Shown here: one piece after another, positions 31,944 through 35,683 of the stretch
How the letters are laid out: every line of letters starts with the position of its first letter
Position numbering within the stretch: the first letter of the stretch is position 1
Source of the DNA: an uncultured Lachnospiraceae bacterium
GTDB lineage: Bacteria > Bacillota > Clostridia > Lachnospirales > Lachnospiraceae
Direction of reading: 5' to 3'
Assembly (NCBI GenBank): GCA_910585625.1
Contig: CAJUFQ010000032.1
Location: forward strand, 1-35,683
DNA: 35,683 nucleotides
Program-made: the position numbers and the translations under genes
Notes under the pieces: model-generated
What the model saw: only the letters and a program-made list of their open reading frames with translations
The model's database searches: none
Told to the model about the DNA's origin: nothing

Positions 31944-32085
31944 TTTGCACTACTGCGGCGGCTGTCGGTAGGTTTTGCAGTGTCTCTGCCCCGCGCCCCG
32001 ACCTCTCCCAAAGAACAGAATGGAATGTTACGCAATAGGGCCTGAAAATTTTAGTCAGATATCCGCGCAAGCGCGGCTGCTTGGC

Positions 32086-32949
32086 TCATTGCTCGCGGGA
32101 ATAAAAATCAAGGAAGTGTCGCCGCTGCCCCTGCTCCTTATAGGCAATGATTGTGCTTAAATTCACATTTTCGACGCTCTTGAAAATATTTGCCTCCACA
32201 AACGGATTCGTTTGCTTCATCCTGGCAATCAGCTGCTTCACCTCCAAACGCTTTGACTCGCCGCTGCCATCCTGCCCATTGGCTGCACAATTTTCCGTGA
32301 ACCGGCAGGCGCATTGCAGGAAATGCAATCCATTGTAATCCCGCCAATGCCTGATATCGTCCTCCCGGATGTAATACATTGGGCGTATCAGCTCCATCCC
32401 GGCAAAATTCGTGCTGTGCAGCTTGGGCATCATGGTCTGCACCTGCCCCCCATACAACATCCCCATAAGGATTGTCTCTATCACATCATCGTAATGATGC
32501 CCAAGGGCAATCTTATTGCAGCCCATTTCTTTCGCCTGATGGTAAAGATGCCCCCTGCGCATCCGTGCGCAGAGATAACAGGGGGATTTCTCAACTTCAT
32601 ATACCGCGTCAAATATTTCCGTCTCAAAAATCTTCACGGGAATCCCCATCCCCCCGGCATTTTCCTCAATCAGCCGGAGGTTCCTGGGAAGGTAGCCTGG
32701 GTCCATTACCAAAAATTCCAGGGCAAAAGATACCTTCTTATGCTTCTGCAGTTCCTGGAATAATTTTGCCATCAGCATGGAATCCTTGCCGCCGGAAATG
32801 CAGACGGCAATCTTATCTCCCTCCTGGACGAGCTGGTAATCGCGGACTGCTTTCGCAAACCGTGAAAATAGCTGCTTGTGGAATTTCTTGCGGATACTTT
32901 TTTCAATTTCTTCTGCTGTCTGCCTGTTCTCTTCTTCTATCTGCCTCAT
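32086..32949 (-). CDS. TtcA-like tRNA 2-thiolation PP-loop protein
   Basis: This is a 287-residue cytosolic protein of the TtcA/TtuA ATPase family. The PP-loop motif is SGGKDSMLMAKLF. A CYLCARMRRG segment (CxxC) and a later CACRF cysteine fit an iron-sulfur ligand set. GHHYDDVIETILMGMLYGG is the typical second block. The family thiolates a base in tRNA, C32 for true TtcA. The start at 32949 has GAGGAG; a longer frame to 32979 lacks a site. The gene looks intact although both sides are mobile-element debris. Other family members of unknown target have a similar length, so the exact substrate is uncertain. Confidence 0.85.
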   Translation of the reverse strand: MRQIEEENRQTAEEIEKSIRKKFHKQLFSRFAKAVRDYQLVQEGDKIAVCISGGKDSMLMAKLFQELQKHKKVSFALEFLVMDPGYLPRNLRLIEENAGGMGIPVKIFETEIFDAVYEVEKSPCYLCARMRRGHLYHQAKEMGCNKIALGHHYDDVIETILMGMLYGGQVQTMMPKLHSTNFAGMELIRPMYYIREDDIRHWRDYNGLHFLQCACRFTENCAANGQDGSGESKRLEVKQLIARMKQTNPFVEANIFKSVENVNLSTIIAYKEQGQRRHFLDFYSREQ

Positions 32950-33029
32950 CTTAGTTCTCCTCTGCCATACTTGTATCATTCCGCGCTACTTCCGGGCCAT
33001 TCTTGATTGATACAATAACACAATAAAAT

Positions 33030-33072
33030 CCGGGTGTCAAAGATGGTTTTATCACCTCTCTTTGACACCCGG
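33030..33072 (-). terminator. Terminator of the anti-sigma-like gene
   Basis: A perfect 14-bp stem (CCGGGTGTCAAAGA with TCTTTGACACCCGG) and a 15-base loop are followed on the minus strand by ATTTTATT. It lies 56 bases after the stop codon. Confidence 0.8.
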
Positions 33073-33127
33073 CCCCTCCTGCTATTTTGTTATCTATTGA
33101 ACAAGCTGTTTTTCCAGGCCGCAGCCC

Positions 33128-33877
33128 CTACTTCCCATAACGATACACGCGCAGGAGCATCTTGCCATCCGCTTTGAGCGTATACGTCTCAATATACGCG
33201 GTCTGCGCATCGCCTCCAGTAACAGTACGGGCCTTTGCCATATTTCCCTCATCCCGGTCAGCAAACTGTCCCTCCCCCAACATTCCCTTGGCGCCTAATC
33301 CGGTCCCGCCAATCTCATATTCGTACTCATAATCCCCTTCTCCGTCCGGGGCTATTTCCAGTTCTTTTACCCGCTCCGTATTCTGCTCAAAATCCTCCTG
33401 TTTCCAGTCTGCGGTTTCTTCGGATGCTATCTCAGTGATATCCTTTTCATCTTCCGCACTCTCCCCCATTCCTTTTCCAAATCTCTCACATATTCCTCCG
33501 CTGCCGCTCTCCTCACTATAATTGTACGCATCATTACTGTAGAAAACGCCGTCGTTGACACAGAGATATACCTGTTGGTCTGCAAACTTCTCCACATTGT
33601 CACACTCCGTAATCCGATATTGGACGCCGTTCTCCAACATTTCGAAATATCCTCCTCCCATGCTCACGATATTATAGATACCTCTATTCAGCCCTTCCAT
33701 CAGCGGCGACACGAAAAACGAATCTTCGCCGTTACTGTCCTCACTGGTATCCGGACTTGGCGTGCCGTCAGCAATCTCGATTGCGGCGACCACATAAGTG
33801 CGGTCATCTGAGATATTTCCTGCATCATCCGTGACGGCATACTTGCTTAAATTTTTCCCGGACACGATACCCAACAA
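33128..33877 (-). CDS. 5'-truncated DUF4179/anti-sigma-like protein
   Basis: This is a 249-residue open frame starting at a TTG with no ribosome site. The frame is open further upstream for about 27 codons and ends at mobile-element sequence. The central block (FFVSPLMEGLNRGIYNIV, GGYFEMLENGVQYRITECDNVEKFADQQVYLCV) resembles the extracytoplasmic half of clostridial anti-sigma (DUF4179-like) proteins. The membrane anchor and the sigma-binding N-terminus are absent. An acidic linker and a beta-rich tail follow. It is probably a non-functional remnant cut off from its sigma factor gene by the tnpV-bearing insertion. Confidence 0.6.
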   Translation of the reverse strand: MLGIVSGKNLSKYAVTDDAGNISDDRTYVVAAIEIADGTPSPDTSEDSNGEDSFFVSPLMEGLNRGIYNIVSMGGGYFEMLENGVQYRITECDNVEKFADQQVYLCVNDGVFYSNDAYNYSEESGSGGICERFGKGMGESAEDEKDITEIASEETADWKQEDFEQNTERVKELEIAPDGEGDYEYEYEIGGTGLGAKGMLGEGQFADRDEGNMAKARTVTGGDAQTAYIETYTLKADGKMLLRVYRYGK

Positions 33878-33988
33878 TGTAATCCGAGGATTACTTAACT
33901 TAAAGATAACATATGTATACAGCCTGCTGATACATTGCTTGCAGATACCCCGCAGAAATCAAACCATACAGAAAAAGAGTTTTTGCAG

Positions 33989-34308
33989 ATGAAATCATTA
34001 TTTGAACAGTTAGGAGGCACATACCACGGGGAAATGGTTATTTAATCCCCAATTTACGATTACCCGACGGAGAAGAACAACCAATAGGCATATGGGGACA
34101 GCGGCATCTGGATTATCTGGAGCAGTACCGCAGGGTTACATACACCAATCTTCTCACAAACGGCAAGCTGAATACATACCTTTCCTACATCGACAGGCAG
34201 GCACAGGAACGCTTTGAAAGGCCCATAGAGTGCATGAAACAGGCACAGGGCATAACGGAACAGTTAAAGGCTGAAAACGCCTTAGAATGTATTAGGAAGA
34301 ATGAATAA
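33989..34308 (+). pseudogene. tnpV: TnpV transposon protein, frameshifted
   Basis: The frame opens MKSLFEQLGGTYHGE as in TnpV of Tn4451/Tn1549-type elements. One missing A in the run at 34032-34034 shifts it to a stop. With that base restored it reads NGYLIPNLRLPDGEEQPIGIWG, then GQRHLDYLEQYRRVTYTNLLTNGKLNTYLSYIDRQAQERFE, and ends at TAA 34308. TnpV is an accessory protein of these transposons with no settled role. The frame is open before the ATG back to about 33900, where it meets the truncated anti-sigma-like gene. Confidence 0.85.
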
Positions 34309-34360
34309 CATAAGCGCATGTGCGAGGGAGATTGTAGAGGAAGAAATTTTTTCTAAAAAT

Positions 34361-34389
34361 TTGACTTTGAATATATTTTTTGATATAAT
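34361..34389 (+). promoter_or_regulatory. Strong sigma-A promoter of the GNAT gene
   Basis: TTGACT (34361-34366), exactly 17 bases, then TATAAT (34384-34389). It matches the consensus at 11 of 12 positions. Transcription would start near 34396. Confidence 0.85.
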
Positions 34390-34410
34390 CAAAAAATATA
34401 TTGTTGCTAT

Positions 34411-34513
34411 CACACTATCACCGGATAGTGTGTATTTCAAGGCATTCAAAAGTTAGCCGTAGGTACGGTGCAGTTTGCACTATAAGGCTGGCTTTTGGAT
34501 GCCTTTTGTTTTT
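34411..34513 (+). promoter_or_regulatory. Attenuator-type leader of the GNAT gene
   Basis: Hairpin 1 is a perfect 9-bp stem (CACACTATC / GATAGTGTG, 34411-34432). Hairpin 2 is 20 bp with wobbles (34439-34458 with 34486-34505), with a small nested stem (GTGCA/TGCAC) in its loop. It is followed by TTGTTTTT that runs straight into the AGGAGG ribosome site. This is a terminator placed directly before the gene, as in ribosome- or ligand-controlled resistance leaders. I see no convincing leader peptide with a ribosome site. Confidence 0.75.
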
Positions 34514-34524
34514 AGGAGGAAAAA

Positions 34525-34944
34525 ATGGAGATTAAACTTTATAGTACATTACCATCAGAATCGGTAAAAATCCGCAAATTAGTTTTTGTTGAAGAACAGG
34601 GATTCAAGAATGAATTTGATGAAATTGATGCTTATGCAAGCCATCTTGTTATGTATAAAAATAATATAGCAATAGCTACTTGCCGCTTTTACAAGAAACA
34701 AAATGCTTCGTGCTATGTGATTGGGCGTATTGCTGTACTAAAAGAATATCGCGGTCAAAAAATAGGTGCGGAATTACTAAAGAAAGCAGAGGAAATTGTG
34801 TACCAATATAAAGGAGAGTATATTATGCTTCACGCACAAATACAAGCACAACAATTTTATGAGAAGCATGGGTATTTGTCATATGGAGGAATAGAGTATG
34901 ACGAAAATTGTCCTCATATTTGGATGTTAAAGAAAATAATATGA
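34525..34944 (+). CDS. GNAT family N-acetyltransferase (ElaA-like)
   Basis: This is a 139-residue single GNAT domain. The acetyl-CoA loop reads EYRGQKIGAELLKKAEE, and the later FYEKHGYLSYG block is typical. The KIRKLVFVEEQGF opening is ElaA-like. It transfers an acetyl group to an unknown amine; a drug target is possible given the leader type but is not shown. AGGAGG lies 5 bases before ATG. The gene is AT-rich and flanked by TnpV and SymE debris, so it is probably mobile cargo. Confidence 0.88.
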   Translation: MEIKLYSTLPSESVKIRKLVFVEEQGFKNEFDEIDAYASHLVMYKNNIAIATCRFYKKQNASCYVIGRIAVLKEYRGQKIGAELLKKAEEIVYQYKGEYIMLHAQIQAQQFYEKHGYLSYGGIEYDENCPHIWMLKKII

Positions 34945-34979
34945 GAAGAAAAATGAACAATATAATAAATATTTTGCAG

Positions 34980-35043
34980 CTTATTTGTCGCTTAAATTCA
35001 TTAGCTGTCGCTTGACGATACTCAACGATAAGCGACAAATAAG
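34980..35043. repeat. Long inverted repeat with a competing third arm
   Basis: A perfect 15-bp pair (CTTATTTGTCGCTTA at 34980-34994 with 35029-35043) encloses a second copy of TGTCGCTT (35007-35014) that could pair with the same right arm. It may be an element end, an origin-like site or an alternative terminator. Confidence 0.6.
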
Positions 35044-35086
35044 GAAGCCCGGAAAAGCGGCGTTTATTTTCCAGGCTTCCTTTTTC
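35041..35086. terminator. Bidirectional terminator between GNAT and SymE-like genes
   Basis: A stem AAGGAAGCC-GGAAAA with TTTTCC-GGCTTCCTT has one mismatch and a 10-base loop. T-rich flanks are present on both strands. The genes converge here. Confidence 0.75.
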
Positions 35087-35092
35087 AGATAT

Positions 35093-35341
35093 TCAATTGG
35101 CCATGCTTTCTGCAACTTTGCTTTCAGGCAGGTTTTCTGCAAAGTTGCCATAATCAACTATCACTTCATCCGCCCACGTAATGGTAAGCTTTCCACCCTC
35201 GCATTTTACAGTAATGGGTGTCCCCATATCAAAGCCGCATTCTTTCAGCCATTGCCCTTTCAGCATAATAGCCGGGGTTGCCTTATAGTGGTAGCCACTT
35301 TGTTCATAAACTTTCATATTCCGATATTCTTTGAATGCCAT
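35093..35341 (-). CDS. SymE family toxin-like protein
   Basis: This 82-residue protein holds the SymE_toxin pattern: KATPAIMLKGQWLKECGFDMGTPITVKCEGGKLTI, an AbrB-like beta fold. E. coli SymE is an SOS-induced RNA-cleaving or nucleoid-binding toxin silenced by an antisense RNA; activity in this shorter form is unproven. The ATG has GGAG about 9 bases upstream. A GACTTAAAGTC palindrome lies just upstream of the coding region. The neighbouring plus-strand gene is divergent, so the pair share a control region. Such SymE-like genes are frequent in clostridial conjugative elements. Confidence 0.82.
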   Translation of the reverse strand: MAFKEYRNMKVYEQSGYHYKATPAIMLKGQWLKECGFDMGTPITVKCEGGKLTITWADEVIVDYGNFAENLPESKVAESMAN

Positions 35342-35450
35342 AGATAAGTTTCTCCTTTCGCTTAAAAATACCGACTTAAAGTCAATAATAAAATTCTATT
35401 TTTGATGGTTTAATGAACCACTATCAAGAGAAAATTTGAATAAGTGGTTA

Positions 35451-35479
35451 TTTACATATATGATTCACTGATGTATAAT
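35451..35479 (+). promoter_or_regulatory. Promoter of the small RHH-like gene
   Basis: TTTACA (35451-35456), 17 bases, then TATAAT (35474-35479). It gives a leader of about 15 bases. Confidence 0.75.
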
Positions 35480-35500
35480 CTGGTATGAGGTGATGAACTT

Positions 35501-35644
35501 ATGGCAACTGATAAACCACGTTATACTGTATCTGTGAATAAAGAATTATTTCAGCAAATTGAAGATTTCCGTTTTGAACACCGTTTCCAAACACGCTCTC
35601 AAGCAACTGTAGAACTAATAAAACTAGGTCTAGGGAAACGCTGA
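35501..35644 (+). CDS. 47-residue ribbon-helix-helix-like protein
   Basis: This small gene has GAGGTG 9 bases before the ATG and a strong promoter. The protein begins MATDKPRYTVSVNKELFQQI, has a short beta strand (YTVSVN) and two helices (KELFQQIEDFRFEH; SQATVELIKLGL), and ends GKR. That is the Arc/CopG ribbon-helix-helix layout. It is divergent from the SymE-like gene across about 160 bases that contain an AACCACT/AGTGGTT inverted repeat. It may be a repressor or antitoxin partner; this is inference. Confidence 0.8.
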   Translation: MATDKPRYTVSVNKELFQQIEDFRFEHRFQTRSQATVELIKLGLGKR

Positions 35645-35683
35645 TTAATTAGCCTTACACTCAGCATTATCCCCGTTTGCTAA

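Overview
This window looks like a chromosomal contig from a gut Lachnospiraceae-type Firmicute. The basis is indirect: a DUF5721-type gene, an aspS-gatCAB operon behind a T-box leader, sigma-A style promoters with strong AGGAGG ribosome sites, 6-TM chemotaxis receptors, LamG/FIVAR/FN3 secreted glycosidases, and TnpV and SymE mobile-element debris. The first 28 bases are Illumina adapter sequence, so the left end is a library or assembly artefact and the first gene is cut at its start codon. I see no tRNA, rRNA, CRISPR array, phage module or recognisable defence island.

Region by region: 1-5.9 kb holds housekeeping and accessory genes (an FMN-bind-like membrane protein, DegV, a transglutaminase-like lipoprotein, an M18 aminopeptidase, a DUF5721-type protein behind tandem structured repeats, and a cold-shock protein). 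It includes a 595-bp gene-free stretch packed with short hairpins. 6.0-9.7 kb is a likely operon reading clpX -> subtilisin-like protease -> lspA, all on the minus strand. 9.7-12.9 kb is a response regulator / histidine kinase / secreted-protein operon. 13.0-16.4 kb has a methyl-accepting chemotaxis protein and two SMI-like hypothetical families (DUF4253, YwqG/DUF1963). 16.6-22.1 kb is the aspS-gatC-gatA-gatB operon with promoter, T-box leader and terminator. With a bacterial AspRS and GatCAB, the cell can make Asn-tRNA and/or Gln-tRNA by transamidation. 22.1-26.7 kb is a secreted GH39-like glycosidase with carbohydrate-binding, Ig-like and FN3 domains, split in two by a one-base frameshift. 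26.9-29.5 kb has metY (sulfur assimilation) with paired operator-like sites, and an MFS exporter.

From 29.5 kb to the right end the sequence is a patchwork of mobile-element scars. A 212-bp MITE is inserted at the 5' end of a decayed AraC regulator that is divergent from the MFS gene. It is followed by a ThiF C-terminal fragment, a serine-recombinase fragment, an AT-rich membrane-protein cargo gene, an intact ttcA-like gene, a 5'-truncated anti-sigma-like gene, a frameshifted tnpV, a GNAT acetyltransferase with a textbook promoter and attenuator leader, and a SymE-type toxin beside a small ribbon-helix-helix-like protein.

The most novel-looking signal is a recurring hairpin design: a 9-10 bp outer stem, a purine-rich asymmetric internal loop, a 5-6 bp GC-rich inner stem and a TT or CTT loop. 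It occurs at three unrelated places: inside the hairpin-rich gap near 3.2 kb, twice in tandem in the leader of the DUF5721-type gene, and in the centre of the MITE.
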